DNA of 64,000 bases from Euglena gracilis (GCA_039621445.1 CP154956.1:58594465-58658464), one strand, 5' to 3'. Numbered from the stretch's first letter, positions 53,480-63,675 are shown. Notes: generated by a model not told the origin, from the sequence alone. A program made the numbers and translations.

Positions 53480-54290
53480 ATACTGGAGGGGAAACAAATT
53501 CAGACCATTGACGATTTCCTGGGGAGAAACCCCAGTTTAAAACGTTAGCAGAGTGCATTTGCACTTCTGTGGGTAATTTTGGAGCAAATGGGGGTGCACC
53601 CCCCTGAAGCCACCACAGACCAATTGGCGGACGCTTTAATTAAATTATTCCAGTTTTCCAAGGCCCAAGCTATGCTTTTGATTCCTGGGTTTGGTGGGCT
53701 AAGATTCCACACCCCTGTTTAACCCCTTACAAGAAGCTTTGGAACCAAATCTGGAGAAGTATGGGGCTTTTGGGATGCCCTCCCAATCCTCCTGGCGCTG
53801 GCCAAGGCCCCAAGGCCCACTGATATTTGTTCATTGCGTACACAACTTTTTTTTTGCTCACGAACCCTCTGTTTATACAGGTCCTCTGACTTGGCACCAA
53901 TCAAACGAACCACCAGTGTGTTGGGTAGGGCACCATACATAAAAATTAAGCGCAAAGGCCAGAAGCTTCACAAGTGGGAGAGGGTGGTGTCCATACCCCA
54001 ATGCCCACAAATAAGCCCGTTTCATTTAATGATGTCTTATGTGGCTGGCACATGTTCATTTATCAGACCTGGGGGCACCCTTCTGATTTCATTAAAACCC
54101 CCTTCAGGGCCAAAAGTGCAGACACAGTTGCTTCTATCAAAAAGGAATTTTTGGCCAAAAAAGGGGTACCCCCCCCAGGTGTGGGGGGCCCACTCCACCA
54201 AAGGGGCAGGAGTTGGTTTACTCAGAAAATTGGGGCTTTATTCCAGAAATGTTTTTTTGAAATTGGCCAGCGGAGGGGGGTGAGGCTTTC
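53480..54290 (+). pseudogene. DIRS-E tyrosine recombinase, catalytic Arg changed
   Basis: The 149-codon frame 53834-54283 has CLYRSSDLAPIKR (first Arg), YIKIKRKGQKLHKWERV and GAHSTKGAGVGLLRKLG. The His-x-x-Arg box reads HSTK, so the second Arg is lost, and the frame ends before the Tyr box. The N-terminal part lies in other frames from 53480. Confidence 0.75.
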
Positions 54291-54359
54291 GAAGCCCATT
54301 GTCAACGACTTGGTGCCAAAAGTGCCCTGGAAAATGCCCTGGACCCCCTAATTTCAGTG

Positions 54360-54765
54360 CATAATAAGGTCTCACAAGGGCAAAGTGCGAAGCCCGAGGT
54401 GTCTCGTACCCCTCGAGGCGAACCGACAAGGGAGGAAGGGACACCGAGGGCGAAGCACAAAGACCTCGTGGGCACCCCCCACCCGTGTAAGAAAATTTGT
54501 CTTCAACCCCCTCGGTCAGCTGAAAATGGGGGCCAGGGAGGGGAGAGAGGGGACCCCCCCAAGGGGCAAGAGGTCACGTCGCCAAATCGGAGCAGCGTGA
54601 CGCAGCAAACTCCGGCGAGGCGGCACTAAGCAGAACCCCCTAACCCAACGAAGCACACAGTCCAAACACCACCGCCGGCGTGCAAGGCATCGCTTCACAA
54701 GGAGTTTGTGCTTTGCCCTTGGTGTCCCTCTCCCCCCTTGTCGTTTTGCCTCGAGGGAGTACGAG
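54360..54765. repeat. DIRS-E complementary region and right inverted repeat
   Basis: GGTCTCACAAGGGCAAAGTG (54368-54387) is the inverse of the left end at 50235-50262. The inverse of 54595-54700 matches 50255-50355. The element ends at 54765. Confidence 0.78.
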
Positions 54766-54965
54766 CTGTCTCGCTCGGTGTCTTGACGTCTTGGCCAGTG
54801 TCTCCCCCAAAGCCGTGCTCCCTCGAGGGTCACTGGCCAGGGAAGAAGGGGCACCGAGGGCGAAGCACAAAGACCTTTTGAGCCCGACTCACCTGGTGTG
54901 TGTGCTTCGCCCTCTGGTGTCTTCCTCCCTTCTCCGTCTGCCTCCGGGGGGTGCGAGACTTTGCT
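54766..54965. repeat. DIRS terminal debris
   Basis: GGAAGAAGGGGCACCGAGGG to CACAAAGACC (54840-54875) and its inverse, GTGCTTCGCCCTCTGGTGTC to GGGGTGCGAG (54902-54957), are the two faces of a DIRS terminus in close inverted arrangement. Confidence 0.6.
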
Positions 54966-56215
54966 TCCTTCGTGCACGGCGGGAAAAATAAAACACGCCC
55001 TGTTTCACCCACTTTTTTGGAAGACGCAGAAAATTGACGAATGAGGCCCCCGCCCCCTGCCCTTGGGTTGCCATTAAAAGTTCCGCCACGCAGGAGTTCC
55101 ACCCTCCTTGAGTGAAGATATGGCGAATCTTTTGAATTCACCACATTTACTTTTGGGCCCACCCACTCCAATCAAATTGAAGAACTTTTGTGGAGAAAAA
55201 CAGACCCGTAACACAAACAGAAGCATATTGTCAAGCCTCAGCATGGTGGGAACACACAACAAACATGCTTTGAAATCACACACTTGGGCAGCATAACTCG
55301 CACTTTTAGAATCTTCCTTTGTCGGTGCAAATGCACAAATACTCTAATATGGGATGAAACTGGAAAGATTTGGTGAGCCTGAAACAATGCTGGCAAATTG
55401 TGACTTTGTAAGAGTTCAATGGTTGGCACATGCATCTACATACACTCACCATTTGCACATTTGTGTAAACCGACCATTTGTGTGAATGTACAAACTGACC
55501 ACATTTGCAAACTGAAATCGTTTGTTTGTGAAATTGGACACACGATCGATTTGCGAATGGTCGGTTCTGCGCATCAGCGTGCACCAACCACTTAACCACT
55601 TGTGCAACTTCACTAAGGTACCACTTGGTGGGTGCGGAGTTAGTCTGCCAGACCAAATATGCCATTTTCGCTGCCAACACGCCCAATCCGTGTTGTGGCT
55701 AGGTTTTGTGGCCCAAACGCCACAAAGTTAGTTTTGGGGGCTGCTTTTTGGAGGTTAAAAAAAAATCGAAATTTTCAAAAGTTCTTGACTTTTTGAAATT
55801 TTCAAAATGAAGCCCTTGGAATGCCCTATCCAACCATGCTTTACTTTCTCAATATTCTGATTTCCGCAAAACGGAACGGCCAGCCCGGCCATTTTAAAAG
55901 CGTTTCGCTACTAATACTGTACGCTTTGGCCTGTTTTTGACTTGGCCATTTTTGGGCCATTTTGGGGTAAACCCCCCCACCCCGAAATTTCCTAATTTAA
56001 AAATATCCAAAAAATGGAAATTAAAGGAAATCACTAAAATTCAGCCCTTGGGACCCTCCATCACCCTACATGGGCCTTCAAACTGGTCCCAAATACATGT
56101 TTTAGTTGTTTTTGGGTTCCTAAAATCCCGGGCCGTTGACCAACCACGTGCCTCAAGCATCTGCTGCCTCGTGACACCAAAACCTGGTTGTCTGGCGGAG
56201 AGTGATTTGGGGGGT

Positions 56216-56254
56216 GTGGAGTACTGTGGTGGCTCCGCCACCACAGTACTCCAC
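56216..56254. repeat. Perfect 18-bp inverted repeat (hairpin)
   Basis: GTGGAGTACTGTGGTGGC and its exact inverse flank a TCC loop. The right arm is followed by short CCACT and GCACTCC repeats. Confidence 0.95.
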
Positions 56255-56619
56255 TCCACTCCACTGCACTCCGCCACATACCATCACTCAAAGTGGTTGG
56301 TGTGCGCAACTGTGCACACCAAAATCATTTTTGGTGTTGTGTGGGTGTCATAAAGTCTTAATCATGTGTTAATGGGCAACATGCCACCGAACTCAACAAA
56401 TCATCAAAAATGGCTGTGATGTTCATGTGGGTGTGTCTAAGCCGATTGCGACCAAATGTATGTGTTGGATGTGAATTTCCACTCCTTTTGTAACCAACGC
56501 CAAAAACCCCCCCAAAGTGCTGCAGGGCTTCAGAAAGCAAGCAAAGAGGTGGACTTGTCGCCTCACCTCCAGAACAACACCTGGTCTTGGCAGTTGTCAC
56601 ACAGAAAAAGCGGGGGGGG

Positions 56620-57289
56620 GTAAAGGCCGTTGTTGCTGTTACCCCTGAGGAAAAAGGGGTGTCCAAACCCCCCTCTCTTGGATGTCATGTCAAGGCCTGG
56701 TGGGGGGTCGACCCCCCCCCCACCCGGGAGGTGGGGGGTGGGTCGACCCCCCCCCCCCACAACCCACCACAGCATTTTCACCAATTTTGGGAAAACGAGG
56801 ATGTTGCCCGGGGAATTTTTTTGAATTTTTTTCTTCAAAAATGAACCCAAAATACATGATTTTTTGATGGAAAACCACATTATTTCCCAAAAAAAACTCA
56901 AAAATTTCAGGGTTAAAAATTGGTAGTTTTTCGGAGGGGGATGAAAAAAACGAGGGTCAAAAAAATTGGAACAAATTTTTGGCACAATCAAATTTTACTG
57001 ACATTTTTTCTCTTGGAATTTTTTTTGATTTTTAATGGCATTTTTTTTTACTTCAAAAACCTCTCAAAATGAAAATTTTGAGAAAATGTTGAAATTTTGG
57101 AAGGTGTGAAAAAAATGGGGTTTTGGGGGTTTTTGGGGGGGACCTCCTATATGGGACCCAAAATGGGTCCCAAATACACCCGGCGCCGAGGGCTCCGAGA
57201 AAATTTTTTTCGGGTCCAAAAGTTGGTGCTCCCAGAAATACGGGAAGAGGTGGTGGGGGTCGACCCCCCCCCCAGGGTGTAAAGGCCGT
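56620..57289. repeat. Poly-C/GTCGAC segment between 11-bp direct repeats
   Basis: GTAAAGGCCGT occurs at 56620-56630 and 57279-57289. Between them are several GGTCGACCCCC blocks, a CGGCGCCG palindrome (57180-57187) and A/T-rich filler. A similar block lies at 59684-59800. It may be a transposable unit with an 11-bp duplication, but the ends are not certain. Confidence 0.4.
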
Positions 57290-57465
57290 AAAATTGAGAA
57301 ATCAACAAACAAAGGGCCGGTGTGTCACAAGCAGTTCAAAAACCTGGATCCTTGTCCTCCAAATAAATAAAAACTTGGGCATGCGCAAATGCGCACACCG
57401 ACACAAAAATCCTTAAATGCGAGTTAGCTGCCTAAGACGCAAGAGACAACGACAGTGCGGTTGGT

Positions 57466-60400
57466 TCAATTGTCCTGGAAAAGCAATGAGTGAAGGTCAT
57501 TGAGTTTGCAAAATCCCTCTTCATCTTGCTCTAAAAGTTGCAGATATTGTTCAGCGTCGCCATCTGAAAGCTGGAGGCCAAGCCTATGCAAGGGAGATCA
57601 TACCAAAAAAATTGAAACGACGGGTGGAAAACAGATCACAAATGTAACTAACGAACCCACTTTGGTTTGACAAAAAACCCAATATGATGTCCTTTTCCTT
57701 GGCGTTGCTTTGAATCATTTTGGGGAAAAAAATAGAAGAAAATAAAAAGAGCACACCTTTCCTGGAGGTCCAGCAAGAGGGAAGAAACATTTTCAAAACT
57801 GACACGTCCGTCACCCTCGTCGTACTGGGCGTAAATAGCGGACAAAACTTCATCAGCACCAGCCTCATTCCCTGAGACCACATGAGGTTATCAAATCAGG
57901 TTAAATCTAAAGAGGATTTAATCCTTTATTGCTGGCGTGCTGTGGGCAGAAAACCTGCTCATATGAGCAAACCTGCATCATCGACATCACCACTTTCCGC
58001 TTCAATTGGGATTTCAGCTGGGCGGACTTCTTGGACTACTACAAACAGAAAGACATAAGAATGAACGAGAAATTCAACGCAGAAAAGGGAAAATTTGCCA
58101 CTTTTTGTACGGGTCGAAGAACCGGCCAGGGTTCGATATAAGGAGAGGAGGGGGGGGGTGGTCCGGACCCCCCCCTGCGGGCCAGGGGGGGGGGGTGGGG
58201 GGGGGGGGGACACCCCCCCACCTAAACAGTGGCGCGGTCAGGGTGACCGAAAATTTTTGACCCCCCAAAACGACCAAAAGTGCCATTTTGGGCACTTTTT
58301 GGGCAAAAATTGGCCAAAAATGCAAAAAATTTTCGGCGCGAAGCGCCGGAGGAAAAAATTGACCCTTTTTTGGGGGGGGGTCCCGGGTACCCCCCGAGGG
58401 TCGGTCCGGACCCCCCTTGCAGGTGGGGGGGGGGTGGTCCGGACCCCCCCCCCTGCGGGCCAGGAGGGGGGGGGGACACCCCCCCACCTAAACCATGTAC
58501 GCCCTCCTTATATCGAACCCTGGAACCGGCACTTTTTGGCTTGAATCCCCAAAACAGGGCGTTTGTTTAAGCCCCCCCCCCCAGGTATCCAGCTCAGAGG
58601 CTGGAAAATTTGGGCTGGTCAGGGATGAAGGGAAGGCCTGGTGGGGGGGGGGGGCAGAGTTCGATAAAAGGGCAGGTGGAGGGTGGGTCCGACCGCCCCC
58701 CTCCTGAGAGCCCCTGGCAGTATTACCTGCCACCCTGATGGGTGCAGAAAACCTTACCCCACAGCCCAAGTGACCCGCTAGGGAGTCGGTGTGCGGCACA
58801 GGCATGGGGGTGGAACTGGTGGAAACCAGCCTGGATATCCGGCTGAAACACTGCCGGCAGTGGCGCAGGAGGCGATGATCCGGTCCAGCAGGGGGGGGGG
58901 GACATCCCCCCTGGTCTGTGTGACCAATTTTCGGCCTGGCAAAAAGCACCAGACCGAAAATTTTTGCCCCCCATTAATGACCCAAAATCAGCAAAACTGA
59001 TATTTTGGGCACTCTTGATATAAGGAGGGTGTGTGGGTTGGGGTTTCCCCCCTCCTGGACCGCGGGGGGGGGGGTGCGGACCCCCCCCCCAACACCTCCC
59101 AACCCTCCTACCGAGACCCCAGTGGTGCCCAGCCTCCTCGCGGCGGGAGGGGGGCAACGTGTCGAAAGGCACGGAAAACTGGGCAAGAAATTTCTGGGAT
59201 GAGGTGGACACCCCCACCTTCACCTCTTTGCCCCCCCCCCTTCAGTCTCTCACGATGTTCAACGCCGACCCCTCGTCCCCGCGACCCCCCCCCTTCAGTC
59301 CCTCACGATGTTCAACGCCGACCCCTCGTCCCCTCGACCCCCCCCCCCCGTCCCCTCAACCCCCCCCCTTCAGTCCCTCACGATGTTCAACGCCGACCCC
59401 TCCTTGTCTTTTTCAGTCCCTGTCGTTGTTCTACGAGTGGCGCTGGCTCTTGGTGTGCCTGCGGGCGGCGTGGTGCTTGGCTATGCCCATGCTGACCCAT
59501 GGCACTGCGCCTTGTATGACAGCCATACCAAACCAAAACCCCCCACACCTCCCAAGGGGGTCCGGACTGACCCCGGGGGTGGGTGGGGGGTATCTGGGAC
59601 CCCCCAAAAGTCAATTTTTCCTTCCAGCGCTTTAAGGCGAAAATTCTGGGCATCTTTGGCAAATTATCGAACCCTGGGGGGAGTCGACCTGCCCCACCCA
59701 CCACAGCACCCCGCAAAGAAAAATTTTGACCTGGAAATCGGCGGAAATATGGGAAGGAGTGGTGGGGGACCCCCCACCAGGATTGGTCGACCCCCCCCAC
59801 CCATGGGGTTTTGGGGATTCCTGTGCAGCCCTGCGGGTTGGCTGGAAAAAACTGCTGGCTGACCCCCCCCCCCCCACACAGGTGTCCCCCGGCTGGAAAT
59901 AACCCCAGCCCGACGTGGGGTTGAACCAGACACCCCCAAAAAATCGAAACTGCGAAAATGCCCTAAAAACTGCCAAATCCGCAAAAACGATTTTAGAAAA
60001 GAAAATACCCAGAACGCAGCAGTCATTCCAGAAAACCATGCAATCCGCTCCTGGGCATCGTGAAAACTGGGGCCAGGCAATACGACCCCTACCCAGCAGA
60101 AATGACCCCAAAACAAATGCGGCCCGAAAACGAGGGCTTCCTAAGAAGAAAATCCTGCAGCACAAACAAACCTTCACCTTGTTGCGATACAAATTAATGT
60201 GATATGAATACGGTTGGGGGTGACACGCATTGATCGAAGTTGATGGGGGTTGATGGGACCCAAGCAAGAGCAGTTGCAAATGGAGAGATGGAATGAGGAG
60301 GACGTGGGTGGTGTGCTTCAGCGAAGCACACCATTCAAGCCCCCCATTGAAGTTCATCGCATGGACAATTATCAATTAACAATTAATGATCATCAGTGAT

Positions 60401-60578
60401 ACCTGAGCCCTTCTCTTCCTTCGCTTTCTTCGCAACGCCAACCCCATCAAGGTATTCGCCGTTCGCACCAAAAGGCAAAGGCAGGTTTGCCAGTTGCGCG
60501 AAATAATTTGCTGACCACTTGAGGAGGTCCTGGGGTTCGTCTAGAAGCACAGCCTTCGTGAATTGCTTCAGGATGGGG
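57466..60578 (-). CDS. RIIa and EF-hand-like ciliary protein (RSP7/RSP11-like), 3' part
   Basis: Four exons on the minus strand join in phase with GT-AG introns: 60578-60403, 58035-57973, 57871-57757 and 57583-57466 (stop at 57468-57466). The first encodes ILKQFTKAVLL, DLLKWSANYFAQLA and a Lys/Glu-rich tail. This is the RIIa dimerisation/docking fold as in radial-spoke RSP7/RSP11, ROPN1L and EFCAB10. The last two encode IYAQYDEGDGRVSFENV and LQLLEQDEEGFCKLNDL, EF-hand-like pairs with imperfect loops. RIIa plus EF-hands recalls Chlamydomonas RSP7 and EFCAB10. The expected role is in cilia, binding an anchoring helix and possibly Ca2+. The exon with the start codon and the usual PPELP segment before ILKQF was not found upstream of 60578. 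The 2.4-kb intron 58036-60402 is full of repeats. Confidence 0.78.
58127..58522. mobile_element. MITE3, hAT-type miniature element in an intron
   Basis: The ends are CAGGGTTCGATATAAGGAG and its exact inverse. The 8-bp duplication GAACCGGC stands at 58119-58126 and 58523-58530. CAGGG ends plus an 8-bp duplication are the signature of hAT transposons. The inside is poly-G/poly-C with GGTCCGGACC words and a GGCGCGAAGCGCC palindrome (58334-58346). It lies in the largest recognised intron of the ciliary gene. Confidence 0.88.
58705..58885 (+). pseudogene. Fragment of the chromovirus 1637-codon cassette ORF
   Basis: GGCAGTATTACCTGCCACCCTG and the following ACCTTACC(A)CACAGCCCA, CAGCCTGGAT and GTGGCGCAGGAGGCGATGA align, with several gaps, to 12545-12712 of the large cassette ORF. 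The match is diverged and frameshifted. It shows a second, older copy of this cassette family in the genome. Confidence 0.72.
59241..59425 (+). repeat. Minisatellite of exon-edge-like units
   Basis: TTCAGTC(C/T)CTCACGATGTTCAACGCCGACC-type units start at 59241, 59294 and 59369. A diverged one, TTCAGTCCCTGTCGTTGTTC, starts at 59412. C runs of variable length separate them. Each begins with a CAG after a pyrimidine run, like an acceptor and exon start. Confidence 0.85.
59684..59900. repeat. Second poly-C/GTCGAC block
   Basis: GTCGACC with C-rich spacers and AAATATGGGAAGGAGTGGTG (59745-59764) repeats the organisation at 56740 and 57236-57265. It belongs to the same repeat family, with ends undefined. 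Confidence 0.5.
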
Positions 60579-62303
60579 CTGAGAAAAATAAATATTAAAG
60601 AAAATCCTCTCTCCTTTTGATAAAGAGTAATCTGGTTGATAAAAATATATTATGGAAATCATCACCAGCAAACAGAAATGCGCGAGGCAGCTCCTCCCAT
60701 TTAATTTTCTTTGGAAATCTGGAGGGCTGTCCAACTTGTCAGCTGGACAAAGATTTCAGGTGAACCCCTCAAAGCAGCCTTGATACCATTTTCACGCAGT
60801 TAAAAATGGCAGGCATAAGACACACCCAGGGCGTCCTTAAGGAAATTAAAAAAAACTTGGCTGTCCCAGCACATTCAATGCAAAATATACAGGAAAATGG
60901 GCAAGGAAATTTGGCGTCTTTTCGGCAAGAACAGGTCGACATTGGGGAAAGAATTGATTCCTCCCATCCTTGGATCATCGCCTATGTTATGATTGTTCAA
61001 ATTTTTGGTCAATTCCAGCATCAAACACCTCTAAACAGGGCAGTCCTCAGGGGACGGGAAAGTTTTTTTTCCTTGAGAACCCCCCCCCCCTTTGGGCCAA
61101 AGAGCTGGCCAAGGGCCAGACTGGAGCTTGAACAGGGTTGAAAATAAAAAATTCAAAAATCACATTTTTGACGTTTTGGGTGGCCCATGGTTTCTGCGTC
61201 TGACGGCATTTGATAAATGAGTAAATGCTCCAAATGTATGGACACATGCTGAAACAGGAGCATAAGCTGTTTACGGTGCTTATCCGCAGTTGGAGGGCGA
61301 ACGTCTCATCCGTTTTATCTGGAGTTTTCTGTAGCTATCCGCAGTTGTCCCAAATTATCTGTAGTTGCAAAAGTGCTTGTGTTGACTGGGTCAACCATCC
61401 AAAAAAGGCTCAAATACAAAAGAAAGACAGATTAAGTGTCATTCAACCTTTGAGATGTCCAAATACCACAATGAATCAGATTGCAGTGCACCCAATACAT
61501 GTGCATGCAATACACATGCTGACATACACTCATATGTGAGACCCCTCCCCTCCCCCTTAATCAAAAATCCTAAGTCTTCGCCGACGCTCTTTCAAAAGAA
61601 TGGCTCCTCTCAAGAAGCGCCAACAAGCCCCAACACAGCTGCCCAAAATGAGCGGCCATGTTGGGTTTTTGTGTGGTTTGCAAACGGAGAATTCGGGGGG
61701 ACACATGGCGAAAGGGTGACATCTTTTCTCTGCGCCTTCAGAAAAATTAAGTTAATATGGTCGAGCACTGCACACATGCGCAGTGCAGCCAGAGGACATG
61801 TGCGCAATGGCCATATCTGTTGCGCACATAACCGTTCCGTATCCAGCGTTTTTTCGCCCTCAAACCCCCCCCAAACCTGTGCACCTGGTTAGTTCCCTAC
61901 AGCACCGCTCCGGACAGAAGGGTCTCAAAGTGGGGCTTCAAAAAGAGTGCAAAAATTCGCACATATGCAATAGAAAATTGAAAACTTTAAATGCGAGTTA
62001 GGACGCCTAAGTTCCAGACTGCTGGAACGACAAAAATTAGGAGGGTGCGCTAGGTGGGTGCCTTTTCTTCACCTGTCACACCTCGGCATCCCCCCCCAAG
62101 AGGCGGGGACAGCAAAAATTTGGCTCGGGGTATTTTTGGAGGGCAGATGCCCACAGGTTTCCCGCCCTTCTCAAAATACAGGCATCACTCTCCGTCCAGT
62201 CCACAATGGAAAGTGCCCCCTACTTGTGGCCAGGGGTGTAGGATTCCCGCCTTTGATAAAATGACGAATCGGAAAACGATTTTTTTTCCAGTGCGACGCT
62301 CAC
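60579..62303. other. Upstream of the ciliary gene, no gene called
   Basis: The missing first exon of the ciliary gene should lie here or further right. I found no convincing candidate with a donor in the right phase. A conserved word, TTAAATGCGAGTTAG then CGCCTAAG (61987-62009), repeats 57413-57440. Confidence 0.4.
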
Positions 62304-62419
62304 GATCGTCGTCCGAATCTGGTGACGGATTGAACGTAATTGTGAGCGGCGGCTTCCGAAGGGCTTGCTTCTGCTCCTTCTCCTTCCTCTGCTCGGCAGC
62401 TTGCTGGTTGCACACATCC
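62304..62419 (-). CDS. Candidate internal exon of an unknown host gene
   Basis: On the minus strand, GTCTGTCTTTAAAG is an acceptor at 62420, and GATC followed by GTGAGC is a strong donor at 62303. The 116 bases between are open and give a charged product (VCNQQAAEQRKEKEQKQAL, LTITFNPSPDSDDD) with a likely helix and an acidic end. I do not recognise it, and neighbouring exons were not found. It could belong to a gene upstream of the ciliary gene. Confidence 0.35.
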
Positions 62420-62539
62420 CTTTAAAGACAGACAAAAAATTAAAGCAATGTTTATATTTTTGGAGGAAAATATGGGGCTCCAAAGGGCAATTACGTGGCA
62501 GTCTGTGATCAGACGTTCCCAGGGTTGTATGGGAATCTC

Positions 62540-62800
62540 CGAGGGGGGAGGGTGGGGGACCCCCCCTTCCGAAACTGGGGGGGGTGGGGGGGACCCCCCT
62601 CCTACCTCCAGTTTTCGGTCGCCGAAAATTTTGGCCGCTTTTTGGGGGGTCAAAAAGTCAATTTTTCTGAAATTTTTCAAAAATGGTGGGGAATCAAAAC
62701 GGCGCAAAGCGCCGGAAATTTTTTTTTGCCTCCGCAGAGGAGGAGGGGGGGGTTGGTGGGGAACCCCCCTTCCGAAACTAGGGGGGGGGGGACCAGGTTT
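62540..62800. repeat. Poly-G/poly-C element with GGCGC core
   Basis: Two direct copies of a G-run, CCCCCCTTCCGAAACT and a further G-run (62554-62590 and 62761-62790) frame an A/T-rich core with GCGCAAAGCGCC (62701-62712). The core resembles that of MITE3. Terminal repeats and target duplication are not clear. Confidence 0.5.
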
Positions 62801-62909
62801 TGAACAGTGCTGAGCTCTTAATAATACTGCACACCACCCCTTCATTGACACCCCCATATAAACCGGCCCACTCCATGGAGCTCAGTTGACTGAAATGCAA
62901 AGGTTTTGT

Positions 62910-63400
62910 GCCCGAAAAAGGGCGCCGGGGGGTGGAAAAAACACTCATTTTTTGGCTCAAAATACCCTTATTCGGGGTCTGGGGAGCCAAAAAACAGCGA
63001 TTCGAGCAAAATTTTTTTAGATTTTTTTTCGTGTTTTTTGACCCAAAAATGACCGAAAATGATTGGGTTGACAGCCCGAAACGGGACGCTGGCGGGTCGA
63101 AAAACGCTCATTTTCGGCTTAAAAACAGTTTTTCCGGGTCCGGGAGGCCCAAAAACATCGTTTCGGGCAAAAAAAATTTTCGATTTTTTTTGGACTTTTT
63201 TTGACCCGGTTTTGACCCAAAGTCAATGGTTGGCGGCCCAAAACAGGGCGCTGGCGGGTCGAAAAACGCTCATTTTCGGCTCAAAAACAGTTTTTCCAGG
63301 TCCGGGAGGCCAAAAAACATCGTTTCGGGCAATTTTTTTTCGATTTTTTTTCGACTTTTTTTGGCCGAAAACGGCTAAATCAAACAGTGGAAAAAGTGTA
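62910..63400 (+). repeat. Tandem repeat, three units of about 163 bp
   Basis: Units start at 62910, 63074 and 63236 (GCCCGAAA / GCCCGAAAC / GCCCAAAAC). Each runs through GGCG or GACG, CTGGCGGGTCGAAAAACGCT (diverged in unit 1), CATTTTCGGCT and a T-rich tail. Units 2 and 3 are the most alike. The size is compatible with nucleosome-length satellite DNA. Confidence 0.85.
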
Positions 63401-63675
63401 CAAAATGGCCGAAATTGGCCGAAAAACGGCCGTATCTCGGGCTAGGCGGTGAGCTGTGGGGAAACCAAAATCCCAGTAGATAGAGCGTTCCGGGGGCCTC
63501 AATTTGGGTCTCCGGACATGTCCTTTGATTTGGCATCATTTTCAAGAAATTTTGAAAACATCGATTTTTTGACCCCCCCACCCGCCGAAAACGGCGAAGT
63601 CGGACAGTGGGAAAAGTGTACAAAACGGCCATCTGGGCCGAAAACGGCCGCATCTCGGGCCAGGCGGAATCCAGT
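63366..63675 (+). repeat. Direct repeat of about 90 bp, 220 bp apart
   Basis: GCCGAAAACGGCTAAATCAA to GGCCGTATCTCGGGCTAGG (63364-63447) recurs at 63585-63666 as GCCGAAAACGGCGAAGTCGG to GGCCGCATCTCGGGCCAGG. The material between is also loosely duplicated. Confidence 0.75.

Larger units (their letters stand above)
50227..54765 (+). mobile_element. DIRS-E retrotransposon, complete ends, degraded genes
   Basis: 4539 bp from ACACCTCGGTCTCC to GGAGTACGAG. The left repeat (50255-50355) is inverted at 54595-54700. The complementary region (54360-54465) pairs with the left outer end at 50227-50262 (TTTGCCCTTGTGATGTCA) and with the right outer end. After DIRS-A it is the copy with the clearest structure. 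All enzymes are broken. Confidence 0.84.
54966..57465. other. Unassigned stretch with hairpin and poly-C repeats
   Basis: I find no gene I can support. The stretch has many short AT/GC words on CATTTG and TTTGTG at 55440-55560, a perfect hairpin at 56216-56254, and poly-C blocks with GGTCGACCCCC at 56705-56760 and 57258-57272. Long A/T runs (56820-57120) are present. The 3' untranslated end of the ciliary gene should start at 57465 and run leftward. Confidence 0.5.
58655..59676. mobile_element. Possible larger hAT-like element carrying foreign pieces
   Basis: CAGAGTTCGATAA at 58655 and the inverse TTATCGAACCCTG at 59664-59676 resemble the ends of MITE3. Both flanks are G runs, so an 8-bp duplication cannot be judged. 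Inside are a chromovirus cassette fragment, a third MITE3-like end (TTGATATAAGGAG, 59015-59027), a minisatellite and an exon-like piece after TTGTCTTTTTCAG (59404-59416). Confidence 0.4.

Noticed and set aside
57929-58141. Plus-strand 70-codon frame over the ciliary exon
   Set aside because: The minus-strand exon joins in phase on both sides and continues the RIIa/EF-hand protein; the plus frame has no such partners.
58974-59223. Several 65-200-codon frames over 58970-59860
   Set aside because: They translate poly-G/poly-C runs and the minisatellite; only the chromovirus fragment has recognisable ancestry.
60595-60740. Minus-strand DSPPDFQR-type frame as the missing N-terminal exon of the ciliary gene
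   Set aside because: It looks vaguely like the PPELP segment, but no GT donor in the needed phase follows it.
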